64,000 nt of DNA from Lactuca virosa. Its lineage: Eukaryota > Streptophyta > Magnoliopsida > Asterales > Asteraceae. Below are positions 53,711 through 64,000 of this stretch, piece after piece (within the stretch, counting starts at the first letter, position 1; each line of letters opens with the position of its first letter). A program made the position numbers and the translations under genes. A model generated the notes under the pieces. That model did not search any database. It was given only the letters and a program-made list of their open reading frames with translations, and was not told the DNA's origin. The stretch is taken from positions 107,258,452 to 107,322,451 of the forward strand of contig CAKMRJ010003334.1 of assembly GCA_928212115.1 (NCBI GenBank). Reading direction: 5' to 3'.

Positions 53711-55451
53711 TGTAACACTCATTGTTCAGTAAAATTTCTATTTTTGACCCATAGTGAAAATTTGTTGCAAATTGGTCCCCATGGCTCGTGAATGAATGTC
53801 GTGCCTTCATGTGAGTACGTTGAGCGTACTCACAAGTATATAGAGTGTACGTAACAAATGAACAACCCCTAATTTTTAGGGTTTGAGCTTTATTTAAACA
53901 TCCTTATCTCCTCAAGACATTTTCCCTCATCAACCTCCATCTCTTAAATCGTCCCTAGCAAACCCTAATCCTTTGTGTGAGCCTTTTTGAGATTGAGAGT
54001 GCAATTTTAGTGTTCTTGAAAGAAGAAGAATGAAGGGAAATCATCTTGGAAGCTCAAGGCAAAAATTGGATCCAGAAGTGTTTCACCCTCAAGCATCCTT
54101 TGGAGGTATAAAGTTCGAAACTTGATGAGTTATGTTTTTAGATCATGTTAGCCTTGAGTTTGTGTTCATTTTTGGTCCCATAATCTTGGTGTTCATGAGT
54201 ATGGATTACTCTAACTAGAAGAGTTGTCCTTTCAGACGTTTTTAGGGGTTAGGAACCATAAAAATGTGATCTTAGTCCTTCTATCTCCTCCATGCAATAG
54301 TTATGATGTCTTAATGGATTATTAAGTTAGGGTTTTAGCTTTTGGACCTTTTCTAGCCATGGAAAGTCATAAAGGTGTAAACTTTATGGCTTAGGGTGTT
54401 ATTTGGGACTAGATCTGAGCTTTGGATGTGGTACCTTAATGGAATACGCACTTAACTGAAAAAGAGGAAAACAGTCGAATATGTTGGGTGTACCAAGTGG
54501 TACGATGCGCGTACCTTCTTGAAGCCCTGATTTTTGCTTAGATCTCGACTATGCCCAACGTAGTAACTGAGTACACAGGGTGTACTTAGTTAGCTTGATC
54601 TTCCTTGAATTTCTGACTTTGACCAAGTTTGACCTAGGGGCATTTTGGGTATTTTGAGTTATAGTTTGAGTTTAGGTCACTGGTTGTTGTATAGGTGACC
54701 TATAGATTTGGCATTTAAAGCATCGTTCTTTTCTTCTATCTTTTCAGACTGTGAGGTTAGTTTCCTCACTATACTTGTGGGTCGAAGGCACCAATGTCGG
54801 CCCAGTAGGTTGTGTACCCTGGTTTAGGATGTTGCTATGTCGTAGTGATATGTTAAGATCTGCATGATTATCTGTTTGTTGTTATATGCTTTATTTGTTG
54901 CATATGTCGACATAGTGCAGTTAGGTTGAGGCAATACTACTCTACGCGGAGGCCAACAAACCTGGGAGCAATCCCGACATGAGTTGTGGGCCAGAAAGGT
55001 AGTGGTCTCAGGAGTAATCCATCCCGATGTCTGTGGACCTGATGGTATTCCAGTCCGATGACTGATTGGACCCGTTGCATATTGAAGTTTTAGTCCGAAG
55101 AATGATTGAGTCGGGGGTAATCCATCCAGATGGTTATGGACCCAAGGGTATTCCAGTTTGATGACTGATTGGACCCAACATGCATGATTGTATATGTTAT
55201 GTCGTGTGGTGGTATTTTGGGTAACTCACTAAGCTTTGGCTTACGGTTTATGTGTTATGTTTTAAGAACATCAGATAATCGGGGAAAGGTGAAGGCTTGA
55301 TCGTGCACATCATCATGGATATTAGAGAATCATGATTTTGGCATACTCTGATTCATGTTTATGACTTTTGGAAACTAAGTTTTGTAAAACTTATGGGTTA
55401 TTAAATGGTTTTACAAATGAAAAATTTTACCTTGAATTTTGGGATGTTACA
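53711..55451 (+). repeat. 3' LTR of element D (1741 bp)
   Basis: Palindromes GTACG-TTGAG-CGTAC (53815-53829) and a weaker GTATA...GTGTAC (53836-53850) are offset 21 bp. TATTTAAAC is at 53891-53899. A ~103-bp repeat (TAATCCATCC...GATTGGACCC) occurs twice at 55014-55185. CpG-containing words are more decayed here than in the 5' LTR. Confidence 0.9.
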
Positions 55452-55949
55452 ATTAATAAAAAATACAATGAAGGAGTATAAAGACACATTGGTTAAAGTT
55501 GAGGGCAATTATGAGAGTGTTGTATGATAGGAAGTTTCCACCAAAACTGAAAGAGAAATTTTACAAGATAGCTGTTAGGCTTGCCATGATGTATGGTTCT
55601 GAATGTTGGCCAAACAAGGACAATGATAGGAATATATATAAGTACAAAAAAGAGGATATTAAGATGGACTTGTAGTAGATCTCTGTTGGATAGGATACTA
55701 AATGAGGTTATAAGAAATTTTTTAGGAGTGGTTTGGATGACGGAACAACTAAGAAAAAGGTGGTTACGGTTATATGGACATGTCCTTAGAAGGCTAGCAT
55801 TAACACTAGTTCGAAGGGTAGAGCCAATGTTGATTGATGGTAAAAGGAGGAGATGATGCCCTAGAAGGAAGTGAGAGGATAGTGTGAGGTTATACATTGA
55901 TGAACTCTCTTTTCGAGGACATTATGTGCATCCACTATTTTCTCATAAG
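55452..55949 (+). pseudogene. LINE reverse-transcriptase C-terminal fragment
   Basis: Across frames it reads VLYDRKFPPKLKEKFYKIAVRLAMMYGSECWPNK, then LLDRILNEVIR.FLGVVWMTEQLRKRWLRLYGHVLRRL and VRRVEPMLIDGKRRR. This matches the end of plant non-LTR (RTE-like) ORF2. The usual GRP.KW tail is partly visible (CPRRK) near 55857. A stop at ~55675 and frame changes break it. It is 5' truncated near the edge of element D. Confidence 0.8.
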
Positions 55950-56224
55950 TGTAGTGACCTAGATTAAGATGACATGTGCGGAATAGTAAAGATCAAGTGA
56001 ATTAATCAATCATCAAGAACACCAAGAGTAAATAAAATCATTTTAAGCTCCATTAGAATAGTAAGAGTACATGTGGGTATTGTTATTTTCTCTTACTAAA
56101 CTAATCTCATAAATGGGTCTTACATAAAATGGGATCCACTTACTTCCTATTTATAGGAAAGGCTAAACCCATTACACATCACAAGAGGGTAAGCCACATC
56201 CAAGGAGAACTTTGCAGCCTAACA
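55950..56224 (-). repeat. 3' LTR of the 55950-59847 element
   Basis: It is ~90% identical to 59572-59847 by eye, including CAAGAACACCAAGAGTAAAT and GGGTAAGCCACATCCAAGG. A minus-strand TATA-like TATAAATAGG lies near 56148-56157. Confidence 0.9.
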
Positions 56225-56380
56225 TTCTCCCCCTCAAAGTTAGGATTGGATGTCCCAGATTTAATTTCCAAACGAGCTCGCGATCAAGACTAACTCCCCC
56301 TCGAAGTAACACCAGTCTTCAAATCCGTAAAATGAATACCCGAGAAGCTTCGAATACCCATTTCTACATTCTCCCCCTTT
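56225..56380 (-). promoter_or_regulatory. three polypurine tracts upstream of the 3' LTR
   Basis: On the plus strand TTCTCCCCCT (56225-56234), CTCCCCCT (56294-56301) and TTCTCCCCCTT (56369-56379) recur every ~70 bp. The first abuts the LTR and is the functional candidate. Confidence 0.8.
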
Positions 56381-56884
56381 TTATAATCAACAAATGATTA
56401 TAAAACCCACAAAGGATGAGAAGCGCTTGAGGAATAAACTTGATGAAATTCACCCTCGATGTGTGACAAAAAAATGCAACCACGAAAATCTTGCACCAAA
56501 AACAATCACGAAAAGCCGAGAAAATTTTCCAAATTTTGTGAAAATTTTCGAATTTTGGGTGAGAGTTGAAAGAATTTCGAAAACTTGGTAAAAACCGTCA
56601 ATTCCGCAAATTCTACAAGGACCCGTTGCGCTAAATCAGCTTCAAATACGAAACTGAGCATAAAGTGACAATTCGCATCAACTGCAGGGACCAGATTCAA
56701 AATATTTTCCCACGTCACAAAATTTTACTCCCAAGTCGAAACTGGGCAACAATTGTCAAAATTTTGAAACTGCATGGATTCAAAATGAAAAAGTTTCATT
56801 TTCACTGAAAAGTTCTCCAATTCGAATATGGGTAGAAACCGTCAATTCATTGAAAGTATGAGGATTTGAGTTGAAAATTTCAAT

Positions 56885-57790
56885 TGTTCTTCCCCAATTT
56901 TATTCCAGTATGCGAATGAAGTACATCAGTCGAATACAAGTTTGACACCAAGCCAGACCATTCGACCTCGAGATGTCCGACTCTTAACCCAAGTAAATTC
57001 GACTCCATCAACTTGAATCCAATTTCGATACAAACTCAACACCAGTCGAATTTCCGTTCGACCCCAGATAACTCGAATGAAGTGTTGATCCCTCCAGTCG
57101 AAATCGACTCCAAATCTATTTTCGACTCCAACTTCAAATCATACCCGTCGAACTTGAAATTAAACACTCGACTCAAACATATACATCAAAATTGAACCAA
57201 TCGAAATCAAATTTGATGCCAATCAAATGCGTTCGATCCCAAAGAAATTCTCTACAAAAATCGAGACTCAAAACACTTTCGATTTTGAATAGCAACATCA
57301 CCAGTGGAATTCACATTTGACTTATCTCAACAATAATTCTTCTATTTCCATTACAGTCGAATTCAACATTCATTAGGCTTTCAACTGGAAGCATATCAAT
57401 TTCGACTGTTGATCAATGATCATCGAATCAATTTCGTTCCTTTAATCTAGACGTTCGATTTCAAGACGTTTGACTGGAAGTACGTTCGATGCGAACGACT
57501 ACAGTCAAATTCAAACATAAGCTTTCGACCATATATCCCAAAACATGATTTCAACTCCAACAGTAATCATCATTCGAATCCAACCAATATCAGTCGAATT
57601 TTGACTTTCATTCCAAGTAAAGGACTTTCGATTCGAACTAACAACTAATATCAACGAAATCGACTTTGATTTAGACTCAACAACAAATACTATCAAATTC
57701 GAGTTCGATTTTAAGCTTTATTGACTCAAACCAAGTTCGATTTTAGTCAAAATTGATTCCACACCAGTCAAAATTGAAGAACATCTATTC
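56885..57790. repeat. TCGA-dense tract
   Basis: TTCGA, TCGAA and GTCGAAT words recur dozens of times in ~900 bp without a fixed period, mixed with AACTCCAA/GACTCCAA. No coding frame. It lies in the 3' half of the element in its minus-strand orientation. Confidence 0.7.
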
Positions 57791-58323
57791 CACTTCATTG
57801 ATTTCGATCATAAACTAATTCAATTCTGAGATACAAACTTCAATATGAAAACTTGAATCGTGATGGAAAAAGGAATTGAGAATCGAATCGATGAATAAAA
57901 AAATCAAATGAACTTATGAACCAGGTGTATCGAGTAGACGATCAGTAAAAGAAAAAGAAAGAAGAAATGGAATGGGCTCAAATTAGATGAACAATAACGA
58001 GAATTGTTTTTTATTGGACTCAATCTGATTAAATGAATAGTAACAGATTGAATGACTTTTGGGTTCGAATTTCGGATTATATGAACAGTAATCGAATTCA
58101 AATTCTTGTGCTAAAAGTTATTTGATCAATTAAAAAGAATATTGGATCAACAATGGGGCTCGAAACAGATTAGATCCAACAAATCAAAACGATCAAAAAT
58201 GAAACACGAAAGCATGAATCGAAATTATGATTGAATTTAGAGAAAACCTGGATCGTTCATCAATGTATCTTCAAGAACAAGGTATTTATCTCAACATTAA
58301 TTTTTTGGAATCCATTTGAGAAT

Positions 58324-58674
58324 TTAAGAAACCTTCTTGATAATTCTTTTTTCATTTGCAATACTCGAATCGATTATGGAAGATCTTGGTTCTTTTGTTG
58401 GAACAACAAAATCACCAAATTTCACATTGTACCACCCATGATACATGTTGTACAATCCGTTCTTCTCATTTTTCCAAGATCTAGCTTCATCTTCATAACA
58501 ATTTTGAGAATCTTCAATAACTTTGGGTTTGGAATTCGAATTCATTACAACACTTGATGATTGTTGCTTTGGAACCCAAATTTGCTTCATAGATTTCGGC
58601 TTCAATACAACTTTTGAAATTTTTTGTTTAGAAACCCAAATGTTCTTGTTTTTAATCTTCTTTTTTTTTCTTCA
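58324..58674 (-). pseudogene. ORF fragment with IWV(P/S)K words
   Basis: On the minus strand NIWVSKQKI and KQIWVPKQQ are spaced ~20 residues apart. WVPK repeats occur between Gag and protease of Asteraceae copia elements, as at 8000-8150 in this window. A 93-codon frame continues (58605-58324) with no protease motif. Confidence 0.45.
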
Positions 58675-59202
58675 TCATCTTTTTGGATCTTGAAGTTTTG
58701 AATTCAAGAACAACATCATTGTTGACAATTCAACTTTGCAATTTTGAATTAAATCTTTTGGAGTTTGATACATTTGAACTTCTTGGATTGAAGGTATACT
58801 ATATGACACCACTCCTTTAAACGAATCACAAGAATTCAAGCATTCATCGATTTGAATTCGAATTGAACGAAAAACTTTCACATCTTCATGATAATCACAT
58901 TGAATTCCCTTGTCTTGAACATCAAGAACATCATGAACATGATGAACTTCTTCAAGAACATCTTCAACAAACTCAAGAGCATGAAGATCATTTGGGTCTT
59001 CAATAAGAGAAACATATTTCTTTTTGAATAATTCTTTTTCTTTTCCTTCCTTTTTATTACCATAATAACACAACATATCCATGGTAATATCAATCAAACT
59101 ACCAATCTTACCAAGAGGTTGAAATATCAATTTTCCATGATCATCTTTCAAGCCTCCATAAGAAATCAGAGTTTCCCATGTAATCAACCCGTCTTTCAAC
59201 AA
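58675..59202 (-). CDS. hypothetical ORF (175 aa) of the non-autonomous element
   Basis: I do not recognise the product. It is acidic and helix-prone, with several His and Val repeats (LEEVHHVHDVLDVQD), and one candidate start is at 59202. The frame seems to extend upstream to ~59290, with one break (WILVIVEKR-like reading). No membrane segment, zinc knuckle or catalytic motif is seen. It is the largest frame of the element and lies just after the leader, where gag would be. Confidence 0.4.
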   Translation of the reverse strand: MLKDGLITWETLISYGGLKDDHGKLIFQPLGKIGSLIDITMDMLCYYGNKKEGKEKELFKKKYVSLIEDPNDLHALEFVEDVLEEVHHVHDVLDVQDKGIQCDYHEDVKVFRSIRIQIDECLNSCDSFKGVVSYSIPSIQEVQMYQTPKDLIQNCKVELSTMMLFLNSKLQDPKR

Positions 59203-59557
59203 TAACCCATAAAATTATTTTCTCATTGACTTTGTATTTGACATCTTTAATAATCACGATCCAAGAATCATAAGCCAAATACACCATGATCATAAGAACT
59301 TGGATGTTTCTAGAGAGAGAAAGTGATTGTGAATGAAATATCTAGAGAGAGAAAGTGAATATGAACCAAGTTCTAGAGAGAGAAAGTGAAATTAACAAGT
59401 ATTCAGGAGAGGGAAAATCGAATTTTGAATCAAATCAATGAATAAATTCGATTTCTAGAACAACAACTCTCTAAAATATGAAGAACTTACACCCATTTAA
59501 GATTCACCAAATCAAAAATGTCATCATGGATCAATTCTTAGAACTTCAAGAACACCC

Positions 59558-59569
59558 GCTCTGATACCA
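59558..59569 (-). promoter_or_regulatory. primer binding site of the 55950-59847 element
   Basis: TGGTATCAGAGC on the minus strand lies two bases from the 5' LTR. Confidence 0.92.
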
Positions 59570-59571
59570 AT

Positions 59572-59847
59572 TGTAGTGACCTGAATTATGATGACATATG
59601 CGGAATAGTAAAGATCAAGAGAATCAATCAATCATCAAGAACACCAAGAGTAAATAAAATCATTTTAAGCTCCACTGGAATAGTAAGAGTACAAGTAGGT
59701 ATTGTTATTTTCTTTCACTAAAACTAATCTCACAAATGGGTCTTACATAAAATACGAGACACTCACTTCCTATTTATAAGAAAGACTAAACTCATTACAC
59801 ACCACAAGAGGGTAAGCCACATCCAAGGAGAACTTTGCACCCTAACA
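59572..59847 (-). repeat. 5' LTR of the 55950-59847 element
   Basis: It pairs with 55950-56224 and ends GCACCCTAACA. Confidence 0.9.
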
Positions 59848-60659
59848 ATAGCCAATTAAAATTTTATCTTTACACTTTAAAATATCATTTGTATTTGTTG
59901 CGGAAAATCTCAGTTAAATAAAACATTTTGAAATAACAAATATTGTTTTAAAATAACAAAACATTAAGGATGTCATAATTAAATATCCAACATAGGTTAC
60001 AGCGTAAAGACATAAGGTCTTTAATACTCTTACAAACTTGTATTTTATTCACTCGTCGTCCTAAATTAGATTCGAACAGTCTTAGTACCGCTACATGTAA
60101 TGCATGCAAATTGAGTGAGTCATGTTTAGAAAAAACTTAATCAAATACATAAGGTTTCCAAATCCATAGTATTTTAATGATACTAAATCATATTAATAAC
60201 CATGCAAAAATAAACATTTCCAAACAATATAGATATACAAATCCAACGTAAAAATCTATAAGACATTCTACCATGAGATACTCAGTCCAACCGATTCTCA
60301 CAAATCTTAGTTCAACGATTATCCGAAAAAGAAAAAACTCGAATTAAATAAAAAAAAAAACTTCATTTATATTTATAAAGTACTACTTTGAAAATCATAT
60401 TTAAACAATAATCTAATAATACAAAATTTATTTCAATTTTTTTTGTGAGGTTTTAGGAGTTATGGTTTTTGGGTTTTAACTTGTATATTTCTTGACAGAT
60501 AGAAATTAGTGCTTTAAGCTTTCACCTAGTTTTGTCAATTTGCCAAATGTATCTTATCTTATTGAGGTAAAGTTATAAAATGTATTTTTTTAGAGAAATG
60601 TGAAACGATTTCATTTGTGTTTTATATGGGTTTGAAATTCTAAAAAGTTTCGAAATTTT
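59848..60659. other. AT-rich DNA, nothing recognised
   Basis: No coding or repeat structure beyond A/T runs. Confidence 0.4.
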
Positions 60660-61006
60660 CACTATATAAAGAGATAAAGTATGAAGTTAATTTGACACGG
60701 TTACAAAGTGGTTGTCTTGGGCTGATCAAACTACGTTAAATACAGTGCAAAAGAAAATGTTTTGATGCATTCTTTGGAATGTTTGAACTACGCGGATTTT
60801 GGAGTGGGCATGCCGAGGAAGGAAGATTTTCCATAAGATTGTTTCTCAATCTCACTTTTGGATTTTAAATAGAAAGGTTAAGTGTAACACGAATTTTGTT
60901 GGTTGACTTCACAACCCTAATATTGTTATTTTCTATTTGTAATATTTTGTTTTTTCTAACATCTTATTGTGTTTAATAAAATTTTGCCTTTTGAAAAAAA
61001 AATGCT
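60660..61006 (+). pseudogene. probable LINE 3' end with A tail
   Basis: Readings such as CILWNVWTTR, KIVSQSHFWI and GWLHNPNIV, in order, resemble the C-terminal end of plant L1 ORF2 (WxLWKxRN ... WxxNP). A T-rich 3' UTR, AATAAAA and a short A run (61000-61006) follow. It is heavily decayed. Confidence 0.5.
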
Positions 61007-61824
61007 AGTTTGCACATCTCCATTACATATTCCTTTTCAAAAATCTATGTTTTCCAAAAAAAAAAAAAAAAAAAAAAACTTTAGAACATCAAAGAATTTC
61101 AATAAGTGCAAACTTGTCCAATAATACCAACATAGATGATTATTATTGTAATTTACAAAAATTAAGAATGTTCTATAAACAAACAATTTTCCATTTTTGG
61201 CTGAGATGAACAATTTTATCGTGATGATCCATGTCCATCAAAGATGACGGTCGGAGATTATGAGGGTTGTTATGAAGAGGTGTGAAGAAGATAATCGAAA
61301 GACGTCGAAAAATAAAAAGAATAGTATTGCACACATTGTCATATCATAGAGAATTTAGAAAAAAAAAAACAATTAACAAAATGAAAAAAGAAATATAATG
61401 TCGACGGTTGTGTGGCCATCAAATTTTGTAATGGGATGGTCAATTTCTTGTGAGTGTCCCATCATGAATTAAAAATGATCAATTAAGAAACAGATAACTA
61501 AATTAAAACTAAATGACATGATATATGTTCCACACCCCAAATTCATCTACAAGGATAAGGAAATCCTCCCTTATGAGTTGATAAGATGACCATATTTTTC
61601 ATAGAATCCAACCTCCAACATATAACAAAGCATATAATTTTTGGATAATCTCTCACAATCCCTACCTTTAAAAGGGTCATTATATCCAAAATCCGTACAC
61701 TAACCGTTTGGGATACTGCACACCATAATTAAGGAGTGCAGCTATAAGTATTCGGTAGCCCATCAAAATGAAGGCCCAGTATAACTGAATGCATGTGTTT
61801 GTAACTTTGTAATTTGTACATTTG
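61007..61824. other. AT-rich DNA, nothing recognised
   Basis: It contains a poly-A run near 61057-61078 and another at 61361-61370. No gene. Confidence 0.4.
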
Positions 61825-61827
61825 TTA

Positions 61828-62301
61828 GGGAGGAGGGAGTCGTTCCCTCCCAACCCACCAAACCCAATGAACCCACTGCCACATCAGCTTTTCTCTTTGA
61901 TTTTTCTTCAACTTTCCCAACCCACAACATACAGAAATCCTATCTTTCTCAACCCACTCAATTAAAAAAAATACTAAACAACTAAGGTACAAATTTTAAA
62001 ACACACGGTACAAAAGAAAATGAGAAAGAGAAAGTAGAGAGAGAGGATGAAGTGGGTTCGTGAAACCAATTAAACAACCGGCTAAAGAGGGAGTGGTACC
62101 GGCAATAACTCTATTGCTAATTAAGATTTTACATTGATTATTTTGTATTTTTTTTAAATTGAGTGGGTTGAGTGGGTTGAGAAAGATAGAATTTCCGTGT
62201 GTTGTGGGTTGGGAAAGATGAAAAAAAATCAAAGAGAAAAGCTGATGTGGCAGTGGGTTCATTGGGTTCGGTGGGTTGGGAGGGAACGACTCCCTCCTCC
62301 C
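61828..62301. mobile_element. foldback MITE with ~140-bp arms and TTA target duplication
   Basis: The left arm starts GGGAGGAGGGAGTCGTTCCC; the right arm ends with its complement. The arms match over ~140 bp with few differences (one 9-bp insertion on the right). TTA flanks both ends (61825-61827, 62302-62304), as for PIF/Harbinger (Tourist) MITEs. There is no transposase; the ORF across the right arm is incidental. Confidence 0.88.
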
Positions 62302-62304
62302 TTA

Positions 62305-62884
62305 GAATATAAGCTTTCTTTAGGAAAAGTGAAATATAAAATTATTGTTTGTTAAGTTTTCCAAATATTAGATAATTACCATTTTAACCAAGCTTACCAG
62401 TGAGCTTAAAATAAATCATCTTTAGGAGTCCAAGATATATAACACACATACCATGAATAAAGAATTAGTGAAATTGTTTCATATATAATAAACCCAAGAT
62501 CCTCAACCTTTTAACATGTAATAAATTGTAAATTCATTTCAAAAACTTGAATAATAAATGACAAAAACTTCAATCAAACAAACACCATGATGCACAGACC
62601 CACGACTTCAATCCGGAGAGATAAAACCTAACACTTACGGTTGTTTGATAGTTATTGATTGAGTCAGATTTAAATGAGTCGAGGTTTCACTGAGTCATAC
62701 ACAATTATAAATCTAAATAAGTAAGAGACATCTAAGATGAATCAGGATCGAATCAAATATGATATCAAACAGTTTAAATCTAAAACAAATAAAAATTAGC
62801 CTCTTACCAAACCTAATAAAAAAATATATCCTAGTTTCAATATTTGAAGAGTTGACATTTTAGCTATTAATTCTTATTTATTTC
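62305..62884. other. AT-rich DNA, nothing recognised
   Basis: No coding signal or repeat. Confidence 0.4.
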
Positions 62885-63104
62885 AAGGGGTAATTACTAA
62901 TCTAGCCAAATTAAGGAAGTGATTAGCAATTTTTAGCCAAAAATTAGTAAATGTCCAAATATAGCCCACGAAACCGTAGGTTTCTATATTCGTCTACTGT
63001 TTCACCAATTCGTCTATTGTTTCGTGTGTTGTATAAATTTTTTTTTTCATTTCTAAGAAACAAAACCGTAGGTTTTTTAAAATCTACGGTTTCCTCTCGG
63101 TTTA

Positions 63105-63181
63105 GCTACGGTTTCCCAAACCGTAGCCTACGGTTTCCCAAACCGTAGCCTACGGTTTCCCAAACCGTAGCCTACGGTTTT
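63105..63181. repeat. 22-bp tandem repeat, each unit a perfect hairpin
   Basis: Three full units (63105, 63127, 63149) and a partial fourth. Each is CTACGGTTT, CCC, AAACCGTAG plus one C, so every unit is self-complementary. Related CTACGGTTTT/CTACTGTTTT words continue to 63325. Confidence 0.95.
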
Positions 63182-63193
63182 GGGGAAAAAAAC

Positions 63194-63229
<36 letters not shown>

Positions 63230-63344
63230 TCTACTGTTTTGGGGTTTAATCTACTGTTTTGTCAAAAAAGCTACGGTTTTTGGGTTTAATCTACTGTTTT
63301 GGGGTTTAATCTACTGTTTTGTCAAAAAAAAAATACGTACGGTT

Positions 63345-63424
63345 CATACGAAACCGTAGGTGTACAAGTCGACACTACACAATCTGTGTATTGGGCACTT
63401 GTACACTGTAGGTTTCGTATGAGA
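63345..63424. repeat. inverted repeat with 23-bp arms
   Basis: CATACGAAACC...GTGTACAAGT on the left pairs with ACTTGTACAC...GGTTTCGTATG on the right around a ~30-base loop, with about two mismatches. Confidence 0.85.
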
Positions 63425-63851
63425 CCTATGGTTTTATATTTTTTTTTCGATTTTTTTTCAAAAAAAACTTAACCTCATATACAAAACACACTCCTAATCA
63501 CAAACACGGTAAAATTTTGATGAAACGATATCAAACATGGTTGTTCTTCGGATGCTCAATTGAGAGAAAAAAGTAGTCAAACCAACAAAAAAATAGGAAA
63601 AAATAGCCTAATCTGAAAATTTTGACATTATATATTTTGGGCTAATGGGTCACGAAAAAGTAAACGGGCCCGTGAAACAGTAGCTCATTAAGGGAAAAAA
63701 GTAGTTTTAGGGGAAAAGAGTAGTCAACTGCGGAAAAAAATAGTCAACTGTAAGTTGGCTACTCTTTTGTGGGCTATTTTTGGCTAAATGGTTTTTTTGG
63801 CTATTTTTTAATAAGTAATTAAGGATTTTGGCTAGATTTGTATTTTCCCTT

Positions 63852-64000
63852 ATTTTAATTGTTTGTTAATTTGTAATGTCGAAAGTGGTCCCTAATCTTT
63901 AAGCGATGTGCCTTGAGCCCCACTCAAATGTTCACTTGCCTCCTCTTAAATTGGGGCATGTGATATGTCTAGCCACCGCCGTAAATACTTTCTGATATAT
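63852..64000. other. nothing recognised
   Basis: Short AT-rich end of the window. Confidence 0.4.

Larger units (their letters stand above)
41385..55451 (+). mobile_element. Ty3/gypsy element D, carrying nested element E
   Basis: Two LTRs share termini (TGTAACACTC...GGGATGTTACA). The five bases before (41380-41384) and after (55452-55456) are ATTAA. The 5' LTR is interrupted by E. The internal part has a degraded primer site, a gag remnant, an unreadable pol region and a clear purine tract. Its leader resembles that of chromovirus A. Confidence 0.88.
55950..59847 (-). mobile_element. non-autonomous LTR element (3.9 kb) with short LTRs
   Basis: LTRs of 275-276 bp (55950-56224, 59572-59847) start TGTAGTGACC and end CCTAACA on the plus strand. 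The minus-strand primer site and three purine tracts fix the orientation. No Gag or Pol domain is visible; one ORF of 175 codons is present. The flanks (ATAAG, ATAGC) are not a clean duplication. Multiple purine tracts and IWVPK-type words suggest a Sirevirus-derived non-autonomous element. Confidence 0.85.
62885..63851. mobile_element. non-autonomous TIR element containing a hairpin minisatellite
   Basis: AAGGGG...AATCTAGCCAAA at the left (62885-62912) is mirrored by TTTGGCTAGATT...TTCCCTT at the right (~63824-63851). More diverged complementary sequence (AATTTTTAGCCA, TGGCTATTTTTT) lies inside. The T-rich flanks are only similar, so the target-site duplication is unclear; Mutator-like MITEs often look like this. 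The inside holds 22-bp hairpin repeats, poly-T and a further inverted repeat. No transposase. Confidence 0.6.

Noticed and set aside
55945..55949. Target-site duplication of the 55950-59847 element
   Set aside because: ATAAG on the left against ATAGC on the right is not a match.

Overview
The window is plant repeat DNA: a stack of nested, mostly decayed retrotransposons with no recognisable host gene. Ty1/copia and Ty3/gypsy polyproteins, initiator-Met-type primer sites (TGGTATCAGAGC), long LTRs starting TGTAAC or TGTCAC, a LINE fragment and MITEs all point to a large flowering-plant genome. The family mix (Sirevirus-like copia, Tekay/Del-like chromovirus, LTRs carrying TTTACGGCCGTAAA or ACTCGACGAGT palindromes) resembles what I know from Asteraceae, possibly lettuce. 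That placement is inference from memory, not a search result.

Layout. 1-369: end of an LTR. 370-5449: minus-strand Sirevirus-like copia remnant (RT/RNase H plus a separate 402-codon accessory ORF that the LTR cuts). 5450-10803: a second minus-strand Sirevirus-like element with both LTRs, a gag, half a protease and no RT. 10804-18315: tail and LTR of a gypsy family ('B'), with another gypsy element inserted at 12836-17819. 18316-26650: decayed copia element with its 3' LTR, split by a solo LTR at 23194-25832 (TSD TTAGA). 26651-37875: plus-strand Sirevirus-like remnant, split by a well preserved Tekay-like chromovirus ('A', 28048-35934). 37876-41384: minisatellite, microsatellite and an old copia RT. 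41385-55451: gypsy 'D' (TSD ATTAA) with gypsy 'E' inserted in its 5' LTR (41497-48335, TSD GTTGG). 55452-55949: LINE fragment. 55950-59847: short minus-strand non-autonomous LTR element with three polypurine tracts. 59848-64000: AT-rich DNA with a LINE 3' end, a TTA-flanked MITE with arms of about 140 bp, and a TIR element with a hairpin minisatellite.

How the parts work. Gag, protease, integrase, RT and RNase H modules can be read in several elements, but none is intact. Element A is closest, with one frameshift and seven in-frame stops. The inner gypsy at 12836-17819 has lost its RT catalytic motif, and most of its stops fit C-to-T or G-to-A decay.

Main observation. At least four dissimilar LTR families (gypsy A, B and D, and the LTR of the 23194-25832 solo copy), with a looser example in a copia LTR, carry pairs of short CpG-centred palindromes whose members start 20-22 bp apart. 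Each pair lies about 15-65 bp upstream of the TATA-like box. The palindrome sequence differs between families but the geometry is the same. LTR A also carries a downstream series of six such pairs.
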